A stretch of 57,403 nucleotides of DNA from a bacterium. GTDB lineage: Bacteria > RBG-13-66-14 > B26-G2 > WVWN01. The notes under the pieces were generated by a model. The model saw nothing but the letters and a program-made list of their open reading frames with translations, made no database searches and was not told the DNA's origin. The stretch spans positions 1 to 57,403 of the forward strand of contig DATKVX010000124.1 of NCBI GenBank assembly GCA_035529855.1, given 5' to 3'. The position numbers and the translations under genes were made by a program. Position 1 is the stretch's first letter; each line of letters opens with the position of its first letter. This document shows positions 16,570 to 24,813 of the stretch, piece by piece.

Positions 16570-17595
16570 TTACCTTTCGTCCGGCGCCGGGAGCCGCGGC
16601 GGCTTCTCGACGCGTTCCGGGAGGCGGTATTGTACTTCTAATACTTTTATTACGTTATTGTACGTATCCGCTACATATAATTTTCCGTCCGCGCCGAAGC
16701 CAAGGCCTCCCGGGTGGTTGAAGTCCCTTTTGCCGCGGCCCAGCTTGCCGTATTCGCACAGGTACCGGCCGTCGGCGGCGAAAGCTACGACGCGGTCGTT
16801 CCCGGTGTCCGACGCGAAAATATTGCCGAAGCGGTCGAGGCAAACGCCCGAGGGATTGCGCAGTTGCCTGTCGTCGCCGCCGGTAATTACGGCGACGGGG
16901 TTTCCGAAGCGGTCGAAGCGCTGCAGCCGGGAGTTACCGGTGTCGGCCACGACGACGCCGCCGCTTTCGTCCACCGCGACGTCGGCGGGGAGGTTGAGTT
17001 TGCCCGGCTCGGCGCCGTAGTAGCCTACCTCCAACGTGATTTCGCCCAGAACGTTGACCCGCTTGACCTTGTGGTTGCCGGCGTCGGCGACCCACAGGTT
17101 GCCCAGTTTGTCGATGGCGAGGCCGGCGGGCCGTTCGAACCGCGTCGCGAGCCGCTGCGTCTGGCCGAACGACTTGAGGTATTTGCCGTAGATGTCGTAC
17201 TGGTGGATTAGGCCGCGCTCGCGGTCGCTGACGTATACGTATAATTCCTGGTCGGCCGCTACGCCGTACGGCGAGACGAGCCCCTCGCCCTTCCAACCGA
17301 AGCGCCCGAACGCCGTGTCGAAATCGCCCAACGGGAAGAACCGCTGGACGCGTACGTTGCGGTTGTCGACGACGTAGAGCCGGCGCGCGCCGTCGAAAGC
17401 GACGGCGGTGGGTTCGTCGAACTGGCCGTCGCCGCGGCCGGCCTCGCCCGCGACCGCGACCGTTTTAAAGGCCTCGGGTAACGACGCGCCCTCGCCGCCG
17501 ATGATTATCGCCGCGGCCGGCGACGCTAAAGCCGCCGCCACGGCTGCGGTGACGACGGCTTTTTTCTTTTCGAAGATGGGCTTGGGACGCGCCAC
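16570..17595 (-). CDS. Exported NHL-repeat beta-propeller protein
   Basis: A 341-residue protein with an N-terminal signal or anchor (KKAVVTAAVAAALASPAAA) and about six NHL repeats, seen as recurring FDEPTAVAFDGARRLYVVDN, RPAGLAIDKLGNLWVADAGN, LPADVAVDESGGVVVADTGN and HPGGLGFGADGKLYVADTYN. NHL propellers usually bind protein or carbohydrate in the periplasm or at the surface; no catalytic residues are evident. GTG start, 16 bases after the stop of the PorV-like gene, so probably in one operon with it. Confidence 0.88.
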   Translation of the reverse strand: MARPKPIFEKKKAVVTAAVAAALASPAAAIIIGGEGASLPEAFKTVAVAGEAGRGDGQFDEPTAVAFDGARRLYVVDNRNVRVQRFFPLGDFDTAFGRFGWKGEGLVSPYGVAADQELYVYVSDRERGLIHQYDIYGKYLKSFGQTQRLATRFERPAGLAIDKLGNLWVADAGNHKVKRVNVLGEITLEVGYYGAEPGKLNLPADVAVDESGGVVVADTGNSRLQRFDRFGNPVAVITGGDDRQLRNPSGVCLDRFGNIFASDTGNDRVVAFAADGRYLCEYGKLGRGKRDFNHPGGLGFGADGKLYVADTYNNVIKVLEVQYRLPERVEKPPRLPAPDER

Positions 17596-17611
17596 GCGTA
17601 TTCCGGGGCTT

Positions 17612-18601
17612 TTAAAAGACGTAGCCGACGGCGAAGCGGTGCCGGTCGCCGAAGGCCTCGCCTTCTGGTATGCGGCTGTAATCGAAGCTCAGGCCCGTAT
17701 ACGCGAAGCCGAAGCCTAACGTTAAGCCGGTTATCTCGCCCCACCTATCGCGGTAGTAGCCGGCTCGTACTGCCACCATTTTGGCGTATATATATTCCGC
17801 GCCGCCGGAGTAAATCGCCTGGCCGAACTCTTCGCTCAAGCGGTCGTTGAGGTTCATCAACAGCTTCGAGCCGTCGGCGGCTACGGTGAGGTCGTTGAGG
17901 TTGGTCGAAAATACCTTATAGGCCAGGCCGAGGCGCATAGTACGCGGCGGCGCCCAGCTAACTTCGATCTCTTGTTCCTCTTCGTTCACCCGCTTAGCGG
18001 TTTTATTCGTGCCCAGGTTGGTGAAGGCCAGGCCGCCGGAAAGGCCCTTGAGCGGCGTTTTGTACAGGACGCCGCCGTTAAACAATAGCTGTTGGTCGAC
18101 GCCGCCGGGAAGGTCCGTAAGGTGTTGGTACGCGTACGTCAGGCCGCCGCCGACGCCGAGGTCTTGGCGGACCGGATAACTCCAATAGAGGGACGGCGCC
18201 GCGCCGTAACTGTGCATTACGCCTATTTTCCGGCCTTCGAGGTCCATCATATCGGTTCTACCGGCGTCGCTGTATATGACGTCGAAGCACAGCGTACCGT
18301 ATTTGCCGGTGCGGTAGGCGAACGCGGCGTAATCGTAGAAGATGTCTTTAAGGTCGCCGGTGCCGCGGGGTTCGTGCATAACGGTAATGCTGTTCTTCTC
18401 CAACAGCGCCAGGCCGCCCGGGTTGTAGAACGAGGCGTTGGCGTCGTCGGCCAGGCCGGTGAAGGTTTTGCCGATGCCGCCCGGGCGGGAACCGGGTTCG
18501 ATATGGAGCCAAATAAACTGCGCCGTGTCCTTAGTTTCGCATAACGCCGGTCCCGCAAGCACAAGTGCGCCAACTAGTAAAATTGTCGCCGGTTTATACA
18601 T
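17612..18601 (-). CDS. PorV/UPF0164-like outer-membrane barrel protein (copy 1)
   Basis: A 329-residue protein with a signal peptide (TILLVGALVLAGPALC) and the family hallmark GSRPGGIGKTFTGLADDANA followed by SFYNPGGLALL. PorV/PorQ-type proteins shuttle or receive type IX cargo in Bacteroidetes, and distant homologues occur across candidate phyla. The C-terminus has barrel strands (FAVGYVF). It is a close paralogue of the adjacent upstream gene, including a 60-base identical block and the same promoter geometry. A role with the T9SS-sorted proteins elsewhere in the window is inference. Confidence 0.82.
   Translation of the reverse strand: MYKPATILLVGALVLAGPALCETKDTAQFIWLHIEPGSRPGGIGKTFTGLADDANASFYNPGGLALLEKNSITVMHEPRGTGDLKDIFYDYAAFAYRTGKYGTLCFDVIYSDAGRTDMMDLEGRKIGVMHSYGAAPSLYWSYPVRQDLGVGGGLTYAYQHLTDLPGGVDQQLLFNGGVLYKTPLKGLSGGLAFTNLGTNKTAKRVNEEEQEIEVSWAPPRTMRLGLAYKVFSTNLNDLTVAADGSKLLMNLNDRLSEEFGQAIYSGGAEYIYAKMVAVRAGYYRDRWGEITGLTLGFGFAYTGLSFDYSRIPEGEAFGDRHRFAVGYVF
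18381..18440. repeat. 60-base block identical to 19512-19571 (tandem paralogues)
   Basis: This stretch encodes NPGGLALLEKNSITVM in both PorV-like genes and is identical base for base, including third positions. Most of the rest of the two genes differs, which suggests recent duplication with gene conversion or strong constraint. Confidence 0.85.
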
Positions 18602-18624
18602 CGCGCGACCCCCTTTTCCCTATT

Positions 18625-18653
18625 ATTATAACCCGTGCCCGTTTTAAAATCAA
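18625..18653 (-). promoter_or_regulatory. Promoter of PorV-like copy 1
   Basis: Read on the minus strand: TTGATT, 17-base spacer, TATAAT, followed 23 bases later by the ATG with an AAAAGGGGG ribosome binding site. Confidence 0.75.
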
Positions 18654-18742
18654 GCTGAAAAGGGCGCTGCCGTCGCGCCGCCCGTTTCTGCCGTAAGCGG
18701 TTCATACGTCGTCAAATCAAGACTTCCGAGCCGAGCCCTCGC

Positions 18743-19732
18743 TTAGAAGTAATAACCCAGGGCGAAGCGGTGGCGGTCGCCGAAGGCCTCGCCTTCCGGG
18801 ACGCGGCCGTAATCGAAACCGACGCCCCGGTAACTGAAGCCGAAGGCCGGCGTCAAGCCGTTCACCGCGCCCCACCGGTCGCGGTAGTACCCGGCCCGCA
18901 CCGCCACTATTTTCGCGTAGACGTATTCTACGCCCCCGGAATAAACCGCCTGGCTGAATTCATCTTCCAGCCGGTCGTCCAGGTTCATCAAGGGCTTCGA
19001 GCCGTCGACGGCCGCGGTGAGGTCGTTGAGTTCGTTCGAGAAAAACTTATAAGCCAGGCCGAGCCGCATCGTCCGCGGCGGCGGCCAGCTGACGGCGCTC
19101 TCTTTTTGCTCCTCGTCTACTCGGGTAGGGCTTTTGTTCGGGCCGAGGTTGGCAAAGGCGAGGCCGCCGCTCAACCCCTTAAGCGGCGTCCGGTAGAGGA
19201 CGCCGCCGTTGAATAACAATTGCTGGTCGACGCCGCCGGGAATGTCCGCCAGGTGTTGGTAGGCGTACGTCAGGCCGGCGCCGATGCCGAGGTCGTTGCG
19301 GAGCGGGTAGCTCCAATACGCGGAGGGAGCGACGTCGTAAATATGCATCACGCCGATCACGCGCTTATCCGGGTCGGTCATGTCGCTTTTGCCGGCGTCG
19401 CTATATACGACGTCGAAGCACAGCGTGCCGTATTCGCCGGTGCGGTACGCGAACGCGGCGTAGTCGTAAAACATATCTTGCGAGTCGGCGGTGCCGCGGG
19501 GCTCGTGCATTACGGTAATGCTGTTCTTCTCCAACAGCGCCAGGCCGCCCGGGTTGTAGAACGAGGCGTTGATGTCGTCGGCCAGGCCGGTAAACGCCTT
19601 ACCGAAACCGCCCGGGCGGGAGCCGGGTTCTATAAGTAGAAAGGCGAACCTCGCGACGTCTCGCGTTTCGGCACGCGTCGGCGCGGCCGCGAATATTCCC
19701 GCCGCGGTTATAATTGTTATTAATCCCCTCAT
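18743..19732 (-). CDS. PorV/UPF0164-like outer-membrane barrel protein (copy 2)
   Basis: A 329-residue paralogue of the downstream neighbour, of the same length. Signal peptide TIITAAGIFAAAPTRA; hallmark GSRPGGFGKAFTGLADDINA; barrel end FALGYYF. The two products align without visible gaps and differ mainly in surface-type positions, suggesting related but separate cargo or partners. It has its own promoter of the same TTGATT-17-TATAAT type, so both copies can be expressed independently. As with copy 1, the link to type IX secretion rests on family knowledge and genomic company. Confidence 0.82.
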   Translation of the reverse strand: MRGLITIITAAGIFAAAPTRAETRDVARFAFLLIEPGSRPGGFGKAFTGLADDINASFYNPGGLALLEKNSITVMHEPRGTADSQDMFYDYAAFAYRTGEYGTLCFDVVYSDAGKSDMTDPDKRVIGVMHIYDVAPSAYWSYPLRNDLGIGAGLTYAYQHLADIPGGVDQQLLFNGGVLYRTPLKGLSGGLAFANLGPNKSPTRVDEEQKESAVSWPPPRTMRLGLAYKFFSNELNDLTAAVDGSKPLMNLDDRLEDEFSQAVYSGGVEYVYAKIVAVRAGYYRDRWGAVNGLTPAFGFSYRGVGFDYGRVPEGEAFGDRHRFALGYYF

Positions 19733-19755
19733 TTTTTAACCACCATTCGCGTAAT

Positions 19756-19784
19756 ATTATAATGCCGGCTTGAGCGGAAATCAA
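19756..19784 (-). promoter_or_regulatory. Promoter of PorV-like copy 2
   Basis: Minus strand TTGATT, 17-base spacer, TATAAT. Both hexamers and the spacing are the same as for copy 1, so the promoter was probably duplicated with the gene. Confidence 0.75.
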
Positions 19785-19873
19785 TCCGAAAATTCGCCTC
19801 GTTGGCAAGTAGGTTTAGGTTATCGCCGGGATGCGGCGTGGCCCGGCCGAACGCCCTTAATCATGGATTAAGA

Positions 19874-19902
19874 TTGACTTGTCGTAACGCGGGTGTTATT
19901 TT
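19874..19902 (+). promoter_or_regulatory. Promoter of glyA-rpiB
   Basis: TTGACT, 17-base spacer, TATTTT; the glyA ATG follows 27 bases later with a GGAGG ribosome binding site. Confidence 0.65.
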
Positions 19903-19929
19903 AAGGAAAATCGCAGTCGGAGGTTTAAT

Positions 19930-21216
19930 ATGAGCCATTTATGGCAAACCGACCCGGAAGTGGCCGCGGCGGTTTTGGGCGAGTTGCGCCGCCAGACCGA
20001 GACGTTGGAGCTTATCGCCAGCGAGAACTTCGTGAGCGAGGCCGTGCTGGAGACCGTCGGCTCCGTTATGACGAACAAGTACGCCGAGGGTTACCCGGGA
20101 CGCCGCTACTACGGCGGCTGTCAGTACGTCGACGTCGGCGAGTCGCTCGCGATCGAGCGTGCCAAACGGCTCTTCGGCGCCGAACACGTTAACGCCCAGC
20201 CTCACTCCGGGACCCAGGCCAACATGGCCGTCTACTTCACCGTGATGGAGCCGGGCGACACCATGCTGGGGATGAACCTCAGCCACGGCGGCCACCTGAG
20301 CCACGGCCACCCCATCAACTTCTCGGGGAAATACTTCAACGTCGTCCAGTACGGCGTACGCGAGGACGACGAGACCGTCGACTTCGACGCGCTGCGTACG
20401 TTGGCGCACGAGCACAAGCCGAAGCTGGTTATGGTGGGCGCCAGCGCCTACCCCCGCACCCTCGACTTCACGAAGTTCCGCGCTATCTGCGACGAGGTGG
20501 GCGCGGTGCTGGTCGCCGATATCGCCCATATCGCGGGGCTGGTCGCGACCGGCCTTCACCCCACGCCGGTGGGGATAGCCGACTACATAACCACCACCAC
20601 CCACAAGACGCTGCGCGGCCCGCGCGCCGGTATGATAATGTGCCGGGAGGAGCTGGCCAAGGACCTCGACCGCGTCGTCTTCCCCGGCATCCAGGGCGGC
20701 CCGCTGATGCACGTCATCGCCGCCAAAGCGGTGTGCCTGGCCGAGGCGCTGAAGCCCGAGTTCAAGGATTACCAGAAGCAGATCGTCGCCAACGCCGCGA
20801 CGCTGGCGGCGCGGCTGGCCGAGAACGGCCTGCGCATCGTCTCCGGCGGGACGGATACCCACCTCATGCTGGTGGACCTCAGGCCGTTCGAGCTGACGGG
20901 CAAAGTGGCCGAGAAGCGGCTGGAGGAAGCCGGCATAACCGTGAACAAGAACACCATCCCGTTCGACCCGCAGAAGCCGTTCGTTACCTCCGGCATCCGC
21001 ATCGGCACGCCGGCGTTGACGACGCGCGGCATGAGGGAACCGGAGATGAAGGCCATCGGCGACATGATCGCGCGCGTCCTGAAAGATATCGAGAACGACG
21101 CCGTCGTCGCGGAGGTGCGCGAAGAGGTGCGCGAGCTGTGCGAGCGCTTCCCGCTGTACGCCGAAATGAAGGCGCGCTACATAGCGGAGGCGAAGAAGCG
21201 AGGGATGGAAGCGTGA
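19930..21216 (+). CDS. glyA: Serine hydroxymethyltransferase
   Basis: PLP enzyme interconverting serine and glycine and supplying 5,10-methylene-THF. It has the full-length 428 residues. N-terminal [18 protein letters not shown], active-site [14 protein letters not shown], and the PLP-lysine motif [14 protein letters not shown] with Lys near residue 226; C-terminal half [19 protein letters not shown] with GGAGG upstream. Coupled by a GTGA overlap to rpiB, a pairing common in bacteria. Its one-carbon product is the substrate of the MTHFR domain encoded at 42.5-44.3 kb. Confidence 0.98.
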   Translation: MSHLWQTDPEVAAAVLGELRRQTETLELIASENFVSEAVLETVGSVMTNKYAEGYPGRRYYGGCQYVDVGESLAIERAKRLFGAEHVNAQPHSGTQANMAVYFTVMEPGDTMLGMNLSHGGHLSHGHPINFSGKYFNVVQYGVREDDETVDFDALRTLAHEHKPKLVMVGASAYPRTLDFTKFRAICDEVGAVLVADIAHIAGLVATGLHPTPVGIADYITTTTHKTLRGPRAGMIMCREELAKDLDRVVFPGIQGGPLMHVIAAKAVCLAEALKPEFKDYQKQIVANAATLAARLAENGLRIVSGGTDTHLMLVDLRPFELTGKVAEKRLEEAGITVNKNTIPFDPQKPFVTSGIRIGTPALTTRGMREPEMKAIGDMIARVLKDIENDAVVAEVREEVRELCERFPLYAEMKARYIAEAKKRGMEA

Positions 21217-21662
21217 AGATAGCTTTCGCGGCGGACCATCGCGGCTACCCGTTGAAGGAGTACTTGAAGGCGGCCGCGGCCGAGCTGGGCCACGAGGTCG
21301 TCGACTTCGGCACCGATTGCGAGGAGTCCTGCGACTACGTGGACTTCGGCCGGGCCGCGGCGGAGGCGGTGGCGCGGGGCGAAGCCGAACGCGGCGTTCT
21401 GGTGTGCGCTACCGGCCTCGGGATGTCGATGGCGGCCAACAAGGTCCCCGGCGTCCGCGCGGCGCTGTGCTGGACCGTCTACATGGCCCGGCTGACGCGC
21501 GCCCACAACGACGCCAACGTCCTGGTCCTCTCGGGCGACCAGACCGGTTTTCAGTACGGCCGGGAGATGCTGACGGCCTGGCTCGAGACGTCGTTCGAGG
21601 GCGGCCGCCACGCCCGAAGGGTGGATAAGATAAAAGCTATCGAGGGCGATTACGCCAAATAA
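21213..21662 (+). CDS. rpiB: Ribose-5-phosphate isomerase B
   Basis: Interconverts ribose 5-phosphate and ribulose 5-phosphate in the pentose phosphate pathway. 149 residues, from the GTG overlapping the glyA stop. RpiB signatures: [13 protein letters not shown] at the N-terminus, the catalytic-Cys loop [20 protein letters not shown], and [16 protein letters not shown]. Followed at once by a terminator, so glyA-rpiB is a two-gene operon. Confidence 0.96.
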   Translation: MKIAFAADHRGYPLKEYLKAAAAELGHEVVDFGTDCEESCDYVDFGRAAAEAVARGEAERGVLVCATGLGMSMAANKVPGVRAALCWTVYMARLTRAHNDANVLVLSGDQTGFQYGREMLTAWLETSFEGGRHARRVDKIKAIEGDYAK

Positions 21663-21664
21663 AA

Positions 21665-21688
21665 AAAGCCGGCCTTCGGGCCGGCTTT
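21665..21688. terminator. Bidirectional terminator between rpiB and the convergent lipoprotein gene
   Basis: AAAGCCGGCC-TTCG-GGCCGGCTTT perfect hairpin, flanked by an A run on the left and a short T run on the right, so it can serve both convergent genes. Confidence 0.9.
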
Positions 21689-21699
21689 CGAATTAGGCG

Positions 21700-22722
21700 C
21701 TACTTTCGGTATCGGGCGAAGGTCGTGCCGCCCACGGCCCATCCGGCGCCGTCGATGAATTCTATGTCGAAGAAGCGCGGAATGGCCTCCGTCTTATTAG
21801 CTATGGCGGCCTCGGTCCAACGCCGGCCGTCCCAGTAGAGTAGCCGGTAAGCCCTGGTTATAACCTCGTACGGCGCGGCGGCTACCCAAAGGCCGCCGGC
21901 ACGGTCGGCGAAGCACGTCCGGTAGTAATATTCTTCCGGCGGTACGATGGCGGGGGTAATATCCCGAAGCTCGGGCGTAAGCTGGTAGACGCGGCCGAGC
22001 CTTTCCCTCGCGAGCCGCCGTTCGCCCACCGCGTACGTTAGGGCGCCGTCGCCGGTTATATCGTACAGGTGAAGATTTTCGTTGAAGGCTAGAGCCGGCT
22101 CCCAACGTTTTCCCTGCAGCTCGAATACTTCGTCGCCCGCCGCTCCCCGGACGACCATAAAGCCGGTGTCGGCCCCCGTCATGTGAAAAGGCCCGAAGCT
22201 CTTGTAGCCTTGCGGCTTCTCCGCCTCGCGCCACCGGCTGCCGTCGTAATAGAAAATAGCCGGTACGCCGTACGGCCGGGAGATGGCGTTTACCCATACG
22301 TGGGAGGGGTCGACGCCGCCCAGGTGCAGGTATTCCAGGTCGTTGTAAAGGCGGGTGAGGTACCATTCGCCGCCCTGGTAGTCGAGGAGCGCGCCGCCGT
22401 TGCCGCAAGCCCAGCCGCGTTCGCCGTCGAACATGAGGATGTCGTTCAGCGCTTCCGTGACGACGGGCTCGAATTCTTTTACGGCCCAAGCGCCGTTATT
22501 ATAACGGGCGACCGCGGCGCGCTTCGAGTCCGTCAAGAGGACCGTCGCCCAGACGGTGCCGTCTTCCCGGACGTCGCAGTGCGTCCACGCTCCCTCGTAC
22601 GGCGGCTCGAGGACGGTCCAGGAGCCCACCGAGGTGGTGGGGGTCGTAACCTCGTCTTCGCCGCAAGAGATAACCAAGGCCGCGGCCGCCGCCCCCAACG
22701 TTAATACTGCCCAACCGCGCAT
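21700..22722 (-). CDS. Predicted lipoprotein with beta-propeller-like repeats
   Basis: A 340-residue lipoprotein: signal LGAAAAALVISC with the lipobox Cys at residue 20, then GEDEVTTPTTS. The body has repeats ending in short Trp-rich strands (GAWAVKEFEP, GGEWYLTRLY, GSRWREAEKP, GRRWTEAAIA) reminiscent of BNR/Kelch-like propellers and of MNS-like repeats GERGWACGNGG and DGAGWAVGGT. No catalytic site is recognised. Likely surface or periplasmic. ATG with GGAG upstream. Confidence 0.75.
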   Translation of the reverse strand: MRGWAVLTLGAAAAALVISCGEDEVTTPTTSVGSWTVLEPPYEGAWTHCDVREDGTVWATVLLTDSKRAAVARYNNGAWAVKEFEPVVTEALNDILMFDGERGWACGNGGALLDYQGGEWYLTRLYNDLEYLHLGGVDPSHVWVNAISRPYGVPAIFYYDGSRWREAEKPQGYKSFGPFHMTGADTGFMVVRGAAGDEVFELQGKRWEPALAFNENLHLYDITGDGALTYAVGERRLARERLGRVYQLTPELRDITPAIVPPEEYYYRTCFADRAGGLWVAAAPYEVITRAYRLLYWDGRRWTEAAIANKTEAIPRFFDIEFIDGAGWAVGGTTFARYRK

Positions 22723-22878
22723 TCCGTTTCTCCTATAACGTAATTTTTCCTCAACACGCCGCCCCGCCTTCGCGGGCTCCTCTTCGCAACCGCCCCCTTC
22801 CTGGCGCCCGTAGACGTTCCGGCCGTCGCGAACCCGAGGCCGGCCTTATACCTGACTTACTTTGTTAGGTATTATAAC

Positions 22879-23919
22879 TTATTTTTGCTCGCGCTTCAAG
22901 ATAAATTCTTTAACGCGGGCCAGGGAGATGCGCTCGCGGCATTCGTACTTGAAAGGGCGTTTGCAGCGGGGAAAGGGCGAGTTGGCGTAGCAGGGAGCGC
23001 ATTCCAGTTCGGCGGCGACGGCTTCGGCGGGCCCCCCGCGCGGGAGAAGCGCGCTCGGGTTGGTGGGGGCGAAGAGGGCGAGGGTGGGTTTTTTGAGGGC
23101 GACGCCGACGTGCAGAGGCAGCGAGTCCACCGTTATGAGGTAAGCGGCGCCGTCGATCACCCGGGCGCTTTCGAATATGTCCGTTTTACCGGCGAGGTTT
23201 ATTACGTTGCCGTTGCCGGCCTTAGCGGTTATGGCGGCGCACCTCTCCCGGTCGTGGGGCCCGCCCACCAACACGACGGGGCGGCCGGCCTCCTTCTTGA
23301 TAAAATCGACGATCTCGACGAAGAAGTGCGCCGGCGGCAACTTCGCCGCGACGGTTTCCCGCGGGTTCCGTCCCCCCGAAGGCACCAGCGCTACGTATTT
23401 CTTCTTTTTTTTAATCCCCGTGATTTCGGCCGCCTTCGGCACGCCGCGCGGGATGACGAAGTCGAGTCGCAAGTCGTCGCGGGCGCAGCCCGCCGCCTCG
23501 GCCACTTCGACGTAGGTTTCGGCGATGTATTTGTCCGCGTTCGGCTGCCAGCGCGCGCCGCCGGCCAGGTACCGGGGCGGCTTCGGTCCGGTAAACGGGG
23601 CATATACGGCGGCTCCGCCCCAGTTTAGCAACCGCGCCAGGCCGGGCCAAGGTTGGAAGAGGAACGCTACGTCCGCTCCGGAATTTTTAATATCTTTGGT
23701 CAACCGGTACGTCGTGACCGGGTTCGGCTTGAACGCGACCTTCTCTTCCACGAACATATACGCGTCCGCGCCGGGTATAGCGCCGGCGACGTCGACGTTG
23801 GCTCGCCCCGTTAGGAGGACCAGGTCCGCCTCCGGAAAGGCGCGGCGCAAGGTCCGGAGGGCGGGCGTCGTCAGCAGAAGGTCCCCGGCGGCGTGCGTCT
23901 TTATAGCGATAAGCCTCAT
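22879..23919 (-). CDS. Glycosyltransferase family 9 (heptosyltransferase-like)
   Basis: Probably transfers a heptose or related sugar to LPS core or a surface glycan from the cytoplasmic side. 346 residues with GT9 marks: N-terminal RLIAIKTHAAGDLLLTTPAL, then LRRAFPEADLVLLTG, and the donor-binding half VALVPSGGRNPRETVAAKLP, VVLVGGPHDRERC and LITVDSLPLHVGVALKKP. I chose the ATG at 23919; a TTG three codons upstream is possible. Its start lies 10 bases after the stop of the barrel-protein gene, so they likely share a transcript. The acceptor is unknown. Confidence 0.9.
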   Translation of the reverse strand: MRLIAIKTHAAGDLLLTTPALRTLRRAFPEADLVLLTGRANVDVAGAIPGADAYMFVEEKVAFKPNPVTTYRLTKDIKNSGADVAFLFQPWPGLARLLNWGGAAVYAPFTGPKPPRYLAGGARWQPNADKYIAETYVEVAEAAGCARDDLRLDFVIPRGVPKAAEITGIKKKKKYVALVPSGGRNPRETVAAKLPPAHFFVEIVDFIKKEAGRPVVLVGGPHDRERCAAITAKAGNGNVINLAGKTDIFESARVIDGAAYLITVDSLPLHVGVALKKPTLALFAPTNPSALLPRGGPAEAVAAELECAPCYANSPFPRCKRPFKYECRERISLARVKEFILKREQK

Positions 23920-23929
23920 AACCCGCAAC

Positions 23930-24712
23930 CTATAGGAAGCGCCACCCCGCGCCGGCGAAGAGCCCTTGGAGGCCGGTGCGGTACTTATAGCCGGCGACCT
24001 CGTGTTCGCGGAATTGGCGGTCGTAGTTATATTCCGTAATAAGGAACAGGTTGTCCCCGAGGTTCACTTGTATGCCCGCGTAGAGGGCCCAGTCGAACGA
24101 GAACTGTTGGAACCAACCCGACGTCAAAAGGCCGCCGCCTTGGCTTTTTTGGAGGAACGCGTCCGATACGTGGTCGTCGACGTCTATCGTCGTCAGGTTG
24201 CCGCCGATGCCGGCCGCGGCGTACGGCGTAACGGGCCAAGCGGGGAGAACCACGTACTTGAGCGCGATCTTATAATCGACGTTTTGGAATTTATACGCCA
24301 GGCGTTCCTCGACCGGCCACGACGCCCTGGTGGGCGGCGGCCCCTTGGGGAAAGTGGCGTAGTCGTATTTCAGTACGGTTTCGCGGCGGGGGGCTTGTTC
24401 TTGCGTCAATTTTAACGAGGCGGCGACGTAGGGACCGACGAAAAAGTCGAACGTTACGCCGAAGGCGGAGAGCGTTCCTATGTCTTCCAGCGGGTCGTCC
24501 AAGCCTACCGCGGCGGCCCTGCCGGTGATGTCCGGCGCGGCGTCGTACGACGGCCCCCACGCCGCGCCGCCGTACACGTAGACCGCGGGGAACACGTAGG
24601 CCGGTAGATACTGAACGGTAGGCGTGGGTTCGGGTTCGGTCCCCTCCTGTTGCGCAAGGACGGCGGCCGCAAAGACCGTGAATACGGACAAAATTATGGC
24701 GAATCTCTTCAT
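23930..24712 (-). CDS. Outer-membrane beta-barrel protein
   Basis: A 260-residue secreted barrel: signal peptide IILSVFTVFAAAVLAQ, then alternating strands (AYVFPAVYVYGGAAWGPSYD, VTPYAAAGIGGNLTT, FDWALYAGIQVNLGDNLFLI, LQGLFAGAGWRFL) ending in barrel-type Phe-Leu. It resembles the OMP_b-brl or OmpA-like eight-stranded barrels; no OmpA peptidoglycan domain. No Shine-Dalgarno precedes the ATG, and its promoter places the start of transcription very close to the start codon. Confidence 0.78.
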   Translation of the reverse strand: MKRFAIILSVFTVFAAAVLAQQEGTEPEPTPTVQYLPAYVFPAVYVYGGAAWGPSYDAAPDITGRAAAVGLDDPLEDIGTLSAFGVTFDFFVGPYVAASLKLTQEQAPRRETVLKYDYATFPKGPPPTRASWPVEERLAYKFQNVDYKIALKYVVLPAWPVTPYAAAGIGGNLTTIDVDDHVSDAFLQKSQGGGLLTSGWFQQFSFDWALYAGIQVNLGDNLFLITEYNYDRQFREHEVAGYKYRTGLQGLFAGAGWRFL

Positions 24713-24721
24713 TGAATGTAA

Positions 24722-24750
24722 CGAATAACATACCCGGCCGACGCGGTCAA
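24722..24750 (-). promoter_or_regulatory. Promoter abutting the barrel-protein start (possible leaderless mRNA)
   Basis: Minus strand TTGACC, 17-base spacer, TATTCG; nine bases separate the -10 box from the ATG and contain no Shine-Dalgarno. The -10 match is moderate. Confidence 0.45.
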
Positions 24751-24775
24751 GCGGATACGATTCGTTAATTTTATC

Positions 24776-24804
24776 TTGACAGTCTCGGCGGGTTCGAATA
24801 CAAT
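24776..24804 (+). promoter_or_regulatory. Consensus promoter abutting the dprA start (possible leaderless mRNA)
   Basis: TTGACA, 17-base spacer, TACAAT; nine bases then the dprA ATG. The segment TCCGGCCTAA before the ATG has no Shine-Dalgarno, so transcription probably begins within a few bases of the start codon. Confidence 0.75.
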
Positions 24805-24813
24805 CCGGCCTAA

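Noticed and set aside
14252-17020. Plus-strand frames of 300-550 codons opposite the NHL and 1150-residue protein genes
   Set aside because: Antisense shadows; the minus-strand products have signal peptides, repeats and coupled starts.
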